This document shows, in pieces, positions 1 to 11,925 of a DNA stretch of 64,000 bases. Origin of the DNA: Bretschneidera sinensis (Eukaryota > Streptophyta > Magnoliopsida > Brassicales > Akaniaceae); contig CM043698.1 in the NCBI GenBank assembly GCA_023935145.1, positions 141,185,001 through 141,249,000 on the forward strand, read 5' to 3'. The position numbers and the translations under genes are program-made. The notes below the pieces were generated by a model that saw only the letters and a program-made list of their open reading frames with translations, did not search any database and was not told the DNA's origin. Within the stretch, counting starts at the first letter, position 1. Each line of letters begins with the position of its first letter.

Positions 1-190
1 ATTGGCAAAAATAATTTTTTTTATATATATATTTTTTTATAGGCCAAAACAAATAGAAACAAATAAAATAAAATAAAATTGCAAAAAGAAAAATCACACA
101 AAAAAATGCTAACTAACTAGTAGAAAAATAAAATTAATTCAGATAAAAATTCACAAACAAAACAATTCCCCGGCAACGGCGCCAAAAACT
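1..190 (-). mobile_element. Athila-like Gypsy, start of internal region with PBS
   Basis: Read on the minus strand this is the beginning of the internal region of an Athila-type retrotransposon. The primer binding site lies at 167-184 and matches the 3' end of plant tRNA-Asp (TGGCGCCGTTGCCGGGGA on the minus strand), the primer known for Athila. Sequence beyond it matches the leader of the related plus-strand element at 7310-7490. The body of the element continues off the left edge of the window, so coding content cannot be judged. Confidence 0.85.
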
Positions 191-1479
191 TGTTGTGAGT
201 TTTAAATTACTCGTGAGCACGAGTCGTTTGCAGTATAGCGTTGTGCAAGTGTGAAGTCGAATCCACAGGGAATTGTGTTGTGAAAGTATATTTTCAATCT
301 AAACTAACTCTATCTTAATCTAGTTCCAAATTTCAGATGATAATTTGCAAAAGAAATTGAAATTAAACTAAATTGATTTTTAAAAACTAATAATTAAAAC
401 ACTAAGGTTTCCAAATCTACCCATCGAAGTTAAGCATATATGTTCTAAAAATATAGCCTATCAAAACATTCCATGAATCCAACTATAAGACAAAAGACAA
501 AGAATATCCCAACTAAACTAAAAGCATCCAATGTATCCGCTCTTAACAAATCACAAAGGAAATCCAATTTAATCGAAAAGCATTCAATGTATCCATCAGA
601 TGAAACACAAGGAATATCCAACAGACAATTTAAACTCAATCAATTATAAGATTAACTCAAATAATTGACAGAACATTTATACTAAAAATTGTCAGATTTG
701 TACAAGCAAATCTGAACTACTACGCCAAACAACGGTGGGGCTTCATCTTCAACCTTAGCCGAAGAGTCTAGCCACTCATAACTATGAAACTACAATTCAT
801 AATAAAAGTGCTAAACATTTAAACTAAAACAACTAAATGTAAAGAAATAAATAAATAACTTTACATGGGAGAAATTCCACTCGTTGATGGGCAGTGCTTC
901 CCCTCGTGGTGACAAAGCCTTCGAGATCCACCAGAATGCTAGCAGACATCCACCGGTAAACACCAAAGTGGCTCAGGAATTGTACACTGAATGATGAAGT
1001 GGAGTGGGTCTTATATAGGCAAATACGACGAGTGCAATGTGTTTCCAATCCGATGTGGGATGTAGGATATAGAAATGTGTTTCCAACCGATGTGGGATAT
1101 GGGATTTAAGTCTTCACATGCCCTTCAAAACTTCTGTTCACGCTGAAATCCCGCACAGCCCGCACAGCCTGACCTTTGTCTACTAAAACGGCCATAACTT
1201 TCTGTAGAAAAATCATTTTTACGAGCCGTAAAATTCTCCAGAAAATAGACTTCTGGATCTTTCTAAGCATATATGGTTCATATCCTGGTTATTCTTGAAT
1301 CAATATAGTTTAATTTTCAAAGATGATTAATCTGTACGGCCAATTCTGGCAATTTTAGTGAAACTCCTTTCCCAGTGCTTGTAAACCTGAAAAACAACGA
1401 AAACAACTCAAAGTAACAAAATCCTAAGCTAACAAATGTAAATTAAGTGGCCAAAATATGCAATATTTTTCTCTCATCA
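191..1479 (-). repeat. Athila-like LTR (minus strand)
   Basis: The LTR has TG...CA termini on its own strand (ending CTCACAACA next to the PBS, starting TGATGAGAG at 1479). It aligns throughout with the LTRs at 5914-7309 and 10513-11912. It has a single copy of the ~187-bp segment that is duplicated in those LTRs. A TATA-like stretch (cttatatagg, 1010-1019) would be the element promoter. It is inserted in a Copia gag region; the bases just outside (agtat, 1480-1484) would be one side of the target duplication, the other being off-window. An ORF readable at 833-1048 is LTR sequence and not a gene. Confidence 0.85.
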
Positions 1480-3252
1480 AGTATGCATATTATTTCTATA
1501 ATAATCATGATGATAATTCCTAGGATATGCATGTGTAGTGTGCAAGTTTTGATTATATATGTTTCTAGGATGCATATGATGGTCATTCTTAGGATGTGTA
1601 TAAGTATTTCTTGAATGAGCATACATGTAAGCATGAGTGTTTCTAGGACATGCATTAGAATTAGTATTACTAGACCTACTAGCATTCTTTAGGGGAATGC
1701 TTTTAACCATGCTAGTGGTATTTGAAGTAGAGGCTTTATTCACATATGATGCTTTCATAAATAAGCTCTCTTTTAATTTTTGCTTGCCTAATGGAGAATA
1801 TCATAACCCAGATTTTCCTCCACTTAGTCTTTGGCAAGATAGCACTTCATCAAGCTTTTCTTTTCCAAGCATGAGTCTTTATATTGTGCCATTTAATTCT
1901 AATATTTTCTTCTTTAAGTTTTCATTTTTCATATTTAAGGAAATCTTGAGAAGAATCATAAAGCAATGAAGATAGTTTATCTTTTTCTTCTTTTAGACTT
2001 ATCATCTCTTTAGAAAGAGATGACACCTCTTTCTTAAGAGTGGAGTTCCTAGAATCGAATTTCTTCAATTCTACATGCATTTCATTTATGACTTCTATCA
2101 ATTCTTCACTACTACTAACAATGTTATTTTTTGAAGAGGGAGAAGATAATACCTCATTTTCATCATCGATTTCCATAAGATATAGGTTGGCAATTTCCTC
2201 GTATCCGACCTCTTTATTCGAGGAGTCTTCTTCTTCGTCATCACTCTAAGTGGTTGTAATCATAGCTTTCTTCTTAAAGCTCTTGTATGGTTTGCTTGTT
2301 ACTGTGCAATCGGCCTTGGTGTGACCAGGCTTCTTGCATCCATAGCACATAAGTAGTTCTCTTTTTGAAGTGGGATCCTTTGTGTAAGGTTTCTTACTTT
2401 TCTTCAGGAATCTGTGAAACTGTTTGGTGATTAAAGCCATCTCACCATCTTCTTCACTGCTCTCCGCTTCTTCTTTCGTTTCCTCTTCTTTGTTGCATGT
2501 AGAGGCTTTGAGAGCAATCATCTTTTACTTCTTCTCATCATCATTGACAATGGAATTCATTTCTTCCATCTCATATGTCAACAATGACCTAAAAAGTGTC
2601 TCAACATCAAGTTTGTTGAGATCTTTGGCCTCTTGAATGGTCGTCTTCTTTGGTTTCCAAGTAGGCGGCAGAGACCTTAGGATTTTTCTTGTTAGTTCAA
2701 ACTCCTCAATGTTCCTACCAAGAAGCTTTAAACTGTTAACAATAGTTGTGAAATGTGAGTGCATTTGAGAAATTGTTTCGTTAGGAGACATTTTAAAAGA
2801 TTGATATTCGGATACTAGCATATAGATTTTGATTTCTTAACCTCACTAATTCCTTCATATGTGACTTACAGTTTATCCCAAATCTCCTTAGCTGAAACAC
2901 ATGTAGAAGTTTTATTATATTCAGATATATCTAAAGCACAATGTAAAATACTTGTGGCTCTACTATTGAGAGACATCATTCTACAATCCTCATCATTGAA
3001 CTCAGTTTTGAGTTTAGGCGTTGTATGATTGATTTCTCCAATAGTTATTTCTTTTGGCGGAATTCTAGGTCATTCCTCAATGACTCTCCATAGATTATAA
3101 TCTTGTCACTCGACAAAGATTTTTATCCTATTTTTCCAATAGTTATAGTTGGAGCTATTGAACAAATGATGCCTAGTGTAGGAGTGTCCCTTAGAATAGC
3201 TATTTGCTGCTATCAGATCAACTCAAGGATATTAATCCTAAAATTGAGAACA
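1480..3252 (-). pseudogene. SIRE-like Copia gag, fragmented
   Basis: On the minus strand this encodes a Copia gag polyprotein in pieces. The N-terminal DUF4219/UBN2-like part (about 3210-2525) includes LLGRNIEEFELTRKILRSLP. The zinc knuckle CYGCKKPGHTKADC (CX2CX4HX4C) lies near 2345-2300. A coiled-coil rich in Lys/Glu/Ser follows (2176-1922), then a tail with repeated PRN motifs (CPRNTHAY, SRNTYTH, PRNIYN) at 1758-1480. Stops and frameshifts separate the pieces, for example the stop around 2822. It is homologous piece for piece to 61829-63399. Protease, integrase and RT are absent because the Athila LTR cuts the element at 1480. Function of intact homologues: capsid protein of a virus-like particle. 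Confidence 0.85.
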
Positions 3253-3266
3253 AGGCTCTGATACCA
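3253..3266 (-). other. Copia primer binding site (tRNA-Met type)
   Basis: On the minus strand the sequence reads ATTGGTATCAGAGC, the usual initiator-Met-tRNA primer site of plant Copia elements (TGGTATCAGAGC). It sits just inside the LTR that ends at 3270, which fixes the element's orientation. Confidence 0.85.
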
Positions 3267-3269
3267 ATT

Positions 3270-4401
3270 TTAGAATGAGGTTTCAACCCAAGAGGGGGGT
3301 GAATTGAGTTTTTAAAAACTTTTACTAATTAATCACAAGTTTATAAAAACAAAAAAACCCACAAGTATGTAAACAAGTAATGTGCTGTAAACAAAAGAGT
3401 TTAAGGAATAGAAGAAGAAAATTCAGTTTATAGTGGTTCAGCAATATCGGTTTTGTTTCCACCCTACGTCCACTCTCTTCAAGGAACCTCCTTGAAGTAA
3501 TCCACTAAAACACTTAGTCGTGAAACTTCGTGGGTGTTGCACAAACCTTACAAATAGTCCCTTCCTCTTGGAATCTTATCCCTTCCTCTCGGAAGCTAAT
3601 CTCTTCCTTTGGGAAGCTAATCCCTTTACAATAAATATGAGTTGCTGTAAAGTAAATGGTAGAGAGACAGCAATGAAAGCTTATACAATTGAATAATATC
3701 TATCTTTCAAGGTAAAGCTTGAAGAATGACTCAACAATAAATATTTCAAAGCTTTTGTGTATTAATGAGCAAAAACTTCATTGAATGTGTAATCTCCTTC
3801 TGGAAATGCTCAATAAAGTGGGTTTATATAGCCTTGAATTAATATGGCCATTTGGTACTAATTTGGTACGTTTTGGTACACGAGTTTGGCGCTTCAACGG
3901 TCATATTTTTCGAATTACCAGTCAATTGGGTCAGGTGAAAAGTCTCACCTTTAAGGCTTTGAAGAGTACCAGTCGACTGGGGAAAATCTGTCCAGAACAC
4001 TAGTCGACTGGCATGAAGCATCCAGTCGACTAGGGACACACTGTCCAAAACTCCAGTCTTCTGGTATAAGTACCTAGTCGACTGGGTTGCCCTTCAACCC
4101 AGTTTTTCATTCTTTGAAATGTTTTTGACTTATAAACGTTTGAATGAATAGTTCTGTTAAAATACTTTTTCAAAAGGATCCATTTGACAAGCTTGTTACC
4201 TAAACCGGTAAGATTTACAACTTGATTCAACACCTTGTACCTATACTAGATCTTCTGTCTTGACTTGGTGTTTGATTCGGGTTGAGTTCTTACACCTTGA
4301 TTCTTGGCTGTATGCTTATATCACTTAATACACTTAGATAGCACTGTTAGTATAATAAGAGTTGTGTTTTGTCATCATTAAAATTTAGGTAAGGGTCAAC
4401 A
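3270..4401 (-). repeat. SIRE-like Copia 5' LTR (minus strand)
   Basis: The LTR starts TGTTGACCCTTACC at 4401 on the minus strand and ends beside the PBS. It is homologous along its length to 60579-61773, including the stretch of repeated 'ttcctc(t/c)cggaagctaatc' (around 3560-3620) and the conserved inner end (ccaagaggggggtgaatt). It carries several near-palindromic AGTCGACT motifs at 3970-4085. No second LTR is present in the window. ORFs at 3785-4233 run through this LTR and are not genes. Confidence 0.85.
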
Positions 4402-5822
4402 AATGTCTACAATGGAAAGTCTAGACATATCGGATTGAGACATAGCTATGTCGTAATTACAATTGAATTAGTAGGATCCACATGAAACTTGGAAGATCCA
4501 TTGAACAAGGGACTTGCAAGAGAGCAAGTGGTCAAAACATCACAAGGGATGGGTCTCAAGCCTATACAATAGGATCACCAATGATGGAACCTCAACTCAT
4601 TGGTTACTAATTAAAATCTTGAGTTCAATGAGACAAAGTAAACCATTAGTAGTGATTGCAAGCATCAAAGTTTTTTTGGTATGTTTAATTACGGAACATA
4701 CTTGATCAGCTTATCTAGTGAGTGTGAAGTGTGACCACTTCTATTGAGTTCAAGGGCTTGACTCTAGAGAACTCATAATATAATATACATGACATAAGGC
4801 CTCTAAAAGTGCTGGAAATTTTATTTTTGGCAAATCGTATAAGGAGAAGTCTCATGTGTGAGACATGTCCAGTTAAACAAATAGGATTTATGGTTCAAAG
4901 TATTATACTACCACATTTTCTGTTAAACTCTGACATGTTTTCATTAAGTGAAGATTCAAGTCCAAAAGACATCTTCAGTTAAGCATGAACTTCAATGGAT
5001 GGTAAAATATCATTTTTTCAAAGTTTTATTGAGTCAATTTATTTTGAAAATGGTGGGGGATTATTGATGATTTTCAATATAAACTTGGTTTTAACTTTGG
5101 GATATTTTAGAAAAGCAAAGGAAAGGAAAAAAGAAAAATGAAAAAGAAATTTTGGATTTTGAGAATTAATACAGTTGACTGTAAGCTTTATACAGTCGAC
5201 TAAATAGTGTATATAGTCGATTGTATGAACCATTCAGTCAATTGAATAGAAGACTAAAGTTTCCTAGAACTCTCTAGAACTTTTTCAGTCGACTAAATGC
5301 AAGATTGAGTCAACTAGATGTTCAAAAATATTGAATTTTCAGAACGTTAAATGATGGTTGAACGTGAATAGAAGTGTTCTTTGAGAATAAACACTTAGTA
5401 TTTAGTTTAAATATATTTTCTACTGATTCAAGGTGTCTCTAATGAAAAGTCACACTAATTTGAACATCATATAAGTGTGTATAACTATCAGAATTAAAAA
5501 GAACAATCAGATTCTCTGGTTTTGTTTTTTTCTCTCTTCTTCTTCATCTATAAAATTACTAGTCTACTTATGTCTAGAAATCTTACAAATTTCCAAACAT
5601 AAGAATTCTACATCTATAAACTCTTAGAAGCTGTTGTGGGTTATGCTTCCCTAGTGCAAAGTTCAGAATAACATCATAGAGGAAATTCGTCGGTAAACTT
5701 TTGCATCGTGAGAGGCAAATTAAATCTTAAGCAAAGTGACCTGATCACACCTTGAAACCATTATTTATATCTAATTTATTTTGATAAACAACCCTAATTT
5801 CCATAAATAACCCCAATAGTAA
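4402..5822. other. Unassigned intergenic sequence with possible old LTR
   Basis: No gene is recognisable here. From about 5050 a purine-rich tgg(t)gggggatt followed by TGATGATTTTCAAT resembles a polypurine tract plus LTR start. The stretch 5600-5760 (cttcccta...gagaggcaaatt...cctgatcacacc) resembles the U5 end of a Copia LTR. I therefore suspect a degenerate solo LTR at about 5065-5760, but no terminal repeats or TSD could be confirmed. 5165-5330 holds six near-palindromic GTCGAC-like motifs like those in the Copia LTRs. Confidence 0.35.
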
Positions 5823-5908
5823 TTACTAATGGAGACTCTGATGCTTGTTTTGGATGTCAATAGAAAGTGTCTGAATAGCACTACTCATATATTAGTGGAT
5901 TAACTTTG
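5823..5908 (+). pseudogene. Terpene synthase remnant A: last-intron piece upstream of Athila
   Basis: The sequence ggagactctgatgcttgttt...ggatgtcaatagaaagtgtct matches 14447-14495, the intron just before the last exon of TPS remnant B. The matching last exon resumes at 11926, immediately after the Athila element. The Athila therefore landed in the final intron of a TPS gene. No more upstream exons of this copy were found in 4402-5822. Confidence 0.7.
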
Positions 5909-5913
5909 TGTAT
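5909..5913. other. Target site duplication, left (tgtat)
   Basis: The five bases tgtat immediately precede the TG of the 5' LTR and are repeated exactly at 11913-11917 after the CA of the 3' LTR. They prove that 5914-11912 is one insertion. Confidence 0.9.
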
Positions 5914-7309
5914 TGACGAGTGCCAAATATTGCATATTTTGACCTTTTAATTTACATTTGTTAGCTTAGGAATTTGTTACTTTGAATTGTTTTTCATTGT
6001 TTTACAGGTTTACAAGCTTGGAAAGGAGTTTCACTAAATTGCAAGAATTGCTCGTAGATCAGCCACTTTTGAGGATTAAAATGTATTGATTCAGAAAGAA
6101 CCAAGAGATGAGCCATATATACTTGAAAGATCAGGATGTCTATTTTCTGGGGAATTTTACGGATCAATAAAATAATTTTTCTAGAGAAAGTTATGGTAGT
6201 TTTAGTAGACAAAGGTCAGGCTGTGCATAATTTCAGCGTGACAGATCAGCCATTTTTGAGGATTAAACTGTATTAATTTAGGAAGAACTAGGAGATGAGC
6301 CATATATACTTGGAAAGACCAGATGTCTATTTTCTGAAAAATTTTACGGATCAATAAAATGATTTTTCTAAAGGAAGTTATGACAGTTTTAGTAGACAAA
6401 GGTCAAAGAGCAAAAGCTGGAATCTGCAGTATCCCACATCGGATTGGAAACACATTGCACACGTGGTGTTTCCCTATATAAGTCCCTCTTCACTTCATCT
6501 TTAGGAAGCAATCCAAGTGCCATTTTGGTGTAATATGGAGGACTTCTACTAGCATTCTGGTAGATCTCCAAGGCTTTGCTACAAAAGGGGAAAGCATTGC
6601 TCAACAACTGCGAGTGGAATTTCTCTCAATGTATAGTCAGTTTTAATTTATTTCTTTTTGAGTTTTAATGCTTAGCACTTTAATTGTGAAATTTAGTTTC
6701 ATAATCATGAGTGGCTGAAATCTTCAGCTAAGGTTGAAGATGAAGCCTTTCCATTGTTTAGCATTATATTTTCAGATATGTTCATATAATTTTGATATTT
6801 TTAGTATTAAATGTTCTATTTCAATTGTTTGAGTAAATTTTTACGATTGATAGTTTTTAAATTGTTCAAGTTGGATATTCCGTGTGTTTCATCTGATGGA
6901 TACATCGAATCATTTTGATTAAATTTGATATGCTTTGTGATTTGTAAATTAAATGGATACATTGGATAGTTTTGGTTTAATTAGGATATTTGTTATGATT
7001 TGTTTAAAGTTGGATTCATGGAATCATTTGATAAATCTCTTTTATATAGAACATGAAGATATATGCTTTACTTTGGCGGGGTGGATTCAAAAACCTTAGT
7101 GTTTTTATCATTTGTTTTTAAATCAATTTAGTTTAGTTTATATTTGTTTTGCAAAATTTAATTCAAAATTCGGAACTAGGTTAAGATAAGGTTAGTTTAG
7201 ATAAAATCATATTTTCATAACGCAATTCCCCGTGGATTCGACCTCGCACTTGCACAACACTATATTGCAAACGACTCATGCGCTTGTGAGTAATTTAAAA
7301 CTCATAACA
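5914..7309 (+). repeat. Athila 5' LTR with internal 187-bp duplication
   Basis: Termini are TGACGAGTGCC...CTCATAACA. A segment beginning gatcagcca occurs twice in tandem (6057-6243 and 6244-about 6409), as it also does in the 3' LTR. A TATA-like ccctatataag at 6472-6482 is the likely promoter core. The outer sequence gtgccaaatattgcatattttgacc is the family signature shared with 10513 and with the minus-strand copy at 1479. Confidence 0.9.
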
Positions 7310-7313
7310 AGTT

Positions 7314-7333
7314 TTTGGCGCCGTTGCCGGGGA
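7314..7333 (+). other. Primer binding site (tRNA-Asp)
   Basis: tttggcgccgttgccgggga follows the 5' LTR after a few bases and is complementary to the 3' end of plant tRNA-Asp(GUC). This primer choice is characteristic of the Athila lineage. Confidence 0.88.
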
Positions 7334-7492
7334 GTTGTTTTGTTTGTGAAATTTTTGTCTGAATTGATTTTATTTTTCTACTAGTTTAGTTAGCATTTTT
7401 GTTTTATTTTTCTTTTGCAATTTTATTTTAGTTTATTTGTTTCTATTGGAAATTGCCCATAAAAAAAATAAAAAAAAATAAAAATTAAAAAA

Positions 7493-8563
7493 ATGTGGAT
7501 GAATCCAGCATCGGTTTCACAGTTTTTAGAGGACACCCTCAAGGATTTCATGAAGATGATCGGCCAGTCCATCAATACAGCCAATACATTCAATGTTGAT
7601 AGCTGTTCCATCTGTACGAGTCCTATGCATTTAGCACAGAATTGTCCATCTAGGTCGGCTTTTGCCGAGTATCCCATGGAACAAATGAACGCTTTCAATG
7701 ACTATCGGTGGCAATCAAATGGATCTTACTCCGAGATGTACAATCCAGGGTGGCGGAACCACTCTGATTTTTCATGGATGCAGAACCAACTGATGAATCA
7801 GGGAGGAGCCCTTCATCATGCTCACAATCAATACCATCCCGGATTTCTTCCACCAGTTCCAAGTTATGGTTCCTCAGCCTATTCAGCATCATCACCCGCT
7901 TACCAAGCTCCCACTCAAGCGCCAGCGGCGGTTTCACAGTCATTGGAGGACACCCTCAAAGATTTCTTGAAGATGACCGGCCACTCCATCAACGAAGTAA
8001 GGAGTACACAAATAGTATACACCCAAGTGATTTCCAAGCTAGAGAGTCAAATGGATCAAATCGCAAGTCACGTGGGTGAAGGAGAGAAGGGAAAGTTCCC
8101 CAGTCAACCTGTGCCCAACCCGAAGGAACAGTTTGTGGTGGGAAAATCATTGACTCCTATGAACGGACAGGAACCAGTGCAATCGATTGCCACATTGAGG
8201 TCTGGGAGACAAGTGGACAATCAAGTAGAAGAGAACCCTGCTATGCAGCAAGGACAAGAAAGTAGTAATAAGAAGAAGAAAGATACTGAGCCATCTACAA
8301 CCACACCTACTAATAAGGATCTTTCTAGGTCGTTTGTACCTAAAGTGCCTTACCCTGAGAGATTACAAGTGCCCAAGAAAGGAGGGCAGTCTGAGGACAT
8401 TATGGAGCCATGCTTTGCTAAGTTTGGAGAGGATTTGGATTTGGATAAGCTACTTGAGCAAACAAATGCTATCTGGGAGCCTACTCCTCAGGAGAGCAGT
8501 AAGACGGAGAAGACTGTGGGTGAATCAAGCATTGAAGACCCCCTGGAGGCATGCTTTGCTTAG
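7493..8563 (+). pseudogene. Athila gag, truncated, with internal duplications
   Basis: The 356-codon ORF starts within the leader and holds a Cys-rich motif CSICTSPMHLAQNCPS near residues 38-55 and a Gln/Pro/Tyr-rich low-complexity stretch. A gag-like module VSQSLEDTLKDFLKMTGHSI occurs twice (residues ~7-27, ~148-168). The capsid-like N-terminal part of Athila gag is missing. Near the end, the stretch coding ACFAKFGEDLDLDKLLEQTNA is duplicated with a 140-bp period (8405, 8545). Because 140 is not a multiple of three, the second copy is out of frame and ORF 1 ends at a TAG there. The remainder up to 8770 reads on in other frames with stops. Confidence 0.75.
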
Positions 8564-8679
8564 TTTGGAGAGGATTTGGATTTGGATAAGTTGCTTGAGC
8601 AAACAAATGCTACTTTGGAGTCTGCTCTTCAGAAGAGCAGTGAGACAGAGGAGACCACGCACTTGAACCTCCTAAGAAG

Positions 8680-9213
8680 GAAGTTAAGCCTTTATTAGAC
8701 AATCTTAAGTATAAGTTCTTAGGTCCAGCAGATTCTTTGCCTATGATTATAGCTTCAGATTTGGTTGAGGCTTAAAAAGAGAAATTAGTGGACATTTTAA
8801 GAGAGCACAAGGAAGCTATTGACTGGACTATTGAGGATATCAGGGGAATCAGCTCCTCGGTGGTGATGGACAATATACATTTGGAGGAGAATGCCAAGCC
8901 ATCGAGGGAGCCACAAAGAAGGCTCAACCTAGCTATGCAAGAGGTTGTGAGGACTGAAGTGATTAAGCTGTTGGATGTAGGGATCATTTATCCAATCTTT
9001 GATAGTGAGTGGGTGAGTCCGATTCATGTCGTGCCAAAGTGGGCTGGATTGACGGTAGTGATGAATAAAGACAATGAGTTGGTTCCAACTTGTGTGCAGT
9101 CAGGATGGAGAGTGAGTATAGACTACCACAAGTTGAATGCTACCACAAGGAATGATCATTTTCCACTCCATTTTATTGATCAGATGGTGGAGCGCTTAGT
9201 TGGGCACGATTAA
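8680..9213 (+). pseudogene. Athila reverse transcriptase, N-terminal fragment
   Basis: This encodes KFLGPADSLPMIIASDL, a stop, then the linker (LREHKEAIDWTIEDIRGIS) and the first RT blocks: VIKLLDVGIIYPI, SEWVSPIHVVPK and WRVSIDYHKLNATTRNDHFP, with the conserved 'R.DYR.LN..T' block. The ORF stops at 9211-9213 after FIDQMVERLVGHD, before the catalytic YxDD box. Protease is absent between gag and RT, and everything downstream in pol is deleted. Established knowledge: the intact family makes a gag-pol polyprotein of PR, RT, RNase H and integrase. Confidence 0.85.
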
Positions 9214-10512
9214 TAATGCTGGGTCTGGCTAAAGACTTTAAACTTAGTGCTCATGGAAGGCACCCCACAACAAATCCTTTCTGTTTGTTTATTATTTTAC
9301 ATATTTCTTGTTACTGTTTATTTCTAGTGTTTCTTTTGTTTTCCAGTCTTTATTTTTTCAGGGACATCACGTACTTCAGTTCAAGTTTGGGGGTATGCTA
9401 TGAGCCATGCTAGTCCAGCTAGTTCTCCATCTCCCAGGTCAGCTCTTTCCATAATATTCACACATTGGGGACAATGTGTAATTTAAGTTTGGGGGTATAA
9501 GAGACATATTACACACACTTTGTCCTAATTTGTTGTTTTTTTTCTTCTTTTTAAAGAAAAGATAAATGCATCTCATGTTATTTTGAAATTTTGGTTGATC
9601 TAAACAATTTCTGTGATGTGATGTCATTGGTGAGCTTAAAATTTTGAACACGTGATTTGGTGATGAAGTTTTAAAATTTAGTTACTTACTTTAGGAATTT
9701 TAGAATTCACATGTTTGATCTAATCTAACACGAGCACATTAGCACAAATTGTGTGAGGTATGACATGTGATTTTAATGTGTACGTTTCCTTATCTTAACT
9801 GAAACTGGATGACTTGTTGGATAAACACTTTGGCATAAAAAGGTACAAAAATAAATAAAAAAATTTGATAATCATAAGTCAACTTTCCATTGAGTAACTG
9901 GACCTCTTGCCTCAGTTAGTAGTGAGTGTTCACATCAAAAAGTGGGAATTTTGCTTGGTAGTATTAAGGCCAGTTTAATTTCGTAGCCTTTTTGACTCGA
10001 GTTAGTAAGTCATTAGGAGTGCCTTTACACCTAATGCCCTAAAACCATATGGTTTGGGAGTCATTGACTCAATACTCGCTACATGAATCAATTAGAAAGC
10101 TTAAGGGAACTAACATAGCAGAGCCTTATAATAAAAAAAAGGAAGAAGAAAATAAAAACTATACGATTTTCGTTCATTCTGATGGGAAATTCGGTGAATC
10201 TTGAGACTTGGAAACCTTACACATTAGAGTTATTTGGAAGCTTCATTTTTATATGCTAATTCACTTTACACAGTGTTAGAGTTGTGATGCCTTAACCTGC
10301 ATTTTGTAAGTAATTAGATTTTAACATTTCTATTCATTGCGAAGATGGGTTTATCTTTTTAAGCTTGCTCATGAATGAATATCATGGTAATGTGTGCTCC
10401 TTAAATTTTTGGATACCATGAGTGATGAACTTATCTTTATGTTCTTTGTTTTTCATTTAGTTTTTAGTTTCGTATTGCTATAGGACTAGCAAGATGTAAG
10501 TTTGGAGGTATT
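9214..10512 (+). mobile_element. Athila non-coding 3' region and polypurine tract
   Basis: It starts with a relic of the pol-end sequence (ggctaaagactttaaacttagtgctcatggaaggca). It then has two purine-rich boxes of the form aagtttgggggta (9388-9400, 9485-9497) and a final one, aagtttggaggtatt, directly abutting the 3' LTR at 10498-10512, which is the functional-position PPT. The rest is AT-rich and without ORFs of note. No env-like gene was recognised. Confidence 0.7.
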
Positions 10513-11912
10513 TGATGAGTGCTAAATATTGCATATTTTGACCCCTTAATTTATATTTGTTATCTTAGGAATTTGTTACTTTGAATTGTTTTTCATTGTT
10601 TTACAGGTTTACAAGCTTGGAAAGAAGTTTCACTGAATTGCTAGAATTGCTCGTACAGATCAGTCATTTTTGAGGATTAACCTGTATTGATTCAGGAAGA
10701 ACCAGGAGATGAGCCATATATGCTTGGAAAGATCCGGATGTCAATTATCTAAGAAATTTATGGATCAATAAAATAATTTTTCTAGAGAAAGTTATGACAG
10801 TTTTAGTAGACAAAGGTCAGGCTGTGCATGATTTCGGTGTGACAGATCAGCCATTTTTGAGGATTAAACTGTTTTGATTCAGGAAGAACCAGGAGATGAG
10901 CCATATATGTTTGGAAAGATCCAGATATCTATTTTCTGAGGAATTTTATGGATCAATAAAATGATTTTTCTAGAGAAAGTTGTAGCAGTTTTAGTAGACA
11001 AAGGTTAAAGAGCAAAAGCTGGAATCTGCAGTATCCCACATCGGATTGGAAACACATTGCACTCGTGGTGTTTCCCTATATAAGCCTCTCTTCACTTCAT
11101 CTTTAGGAAGCAATCCAAGTTCCATTTTGGTGCAATTTGGAGGACTTCTACTTGAATTCTGGTAGATCTCCAGGGGCTTTGCTACAAAGGGGGGAAGCAA
11201 TGCTCAACAACTGCGAATGGAATTTCTCTCAATGTATAGTCAGTTTTAATTTATTTCTTTTTGAGTTTTAATGCTTAGCACTTTAATTGTAAAATTTAGT
11301 TTCATAATCATGAGTGGTTGAAATCTTCAGCTAAGGTTGAAGATGAAACCTTTCCATTGTTTAGCATTATATTTTCATATATGTTCGTACAATTATGATA
11401 TTTTTAGTATTAAATGTTCTATTTCAATTGTTTGAGTAAATTCTTACGATTGATAGTTTTTAAATTATTCAAGTTAGATATTCCGTGTGTTTTATCTGAT
11501 GATTACATCGAATCATTTTGATTAAATTGGATATCTTTTGTGATTTGTAAATTAAACAGATACATTGGATGGTTTTGGTTTAATTAAGATATTTGTTGTG
11601 ATTTGTTTAAAGTTGGATTCATGGAATCATTTGATAAATCTCTTTTATATAGAACATGAAGATATATGCTTTACTTTGGTGGGGTAGATTCAGAAACCTT
11701 AGTGTTTTTATCATTTGTTTTTAAATCAATTTAGTTTAGTTTATACTTGTTTTGCAAAATACAATTCAAAATTCGGAACTAGGTTAAGATAAGGTTAGTT
11801 TAGATAAAATCATATTTTTATAAAGCATTTCCCTATGGATTTGACCTCGCACTTGCACAACACTATATTGCAAACTACTCGTGCACTTGCGAGTAATTTA
11901 AAACTCACAACA
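10513..11912 (+). repeat. Athila 3' LTR
   Basis: It begins TGATGAGTGCTAAATATTGC and ends CTCACAACA, is 1400 bp long, and is the partner of 5914-7309. It also has the tandem 187-bp duplication (10658, 10845). It is followed by TSD tgtat at 11913-11917. Confidence 0.92.
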
Positions 11913-11925
11913 TGTATATATATAG

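Larger units (their letters stand above)
5914..11912 (+). mobile_element. Athila-like Gypsy retrotransposon, non-autonomous deletion derivative
   Basis: A complete insertion of about 6.0 kb: 5' LTR 5914-7309, tRNA-Asp PBS 7314-7333, partial gag, N-terminal RT fragment, long non-coding 3' region, polypurine tract at about 10497-10512, 3' LTR 10513-11912, and 5-bp TSD tgtat on both sides. Protease, most of RT, RNase H and integrase are missing, so it cannot move on its own. The two LTRs differ at many scattered positions, so the insertion is not very recent. It sits in the last intron of a TPS gene copy. Confidence 0.93.
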
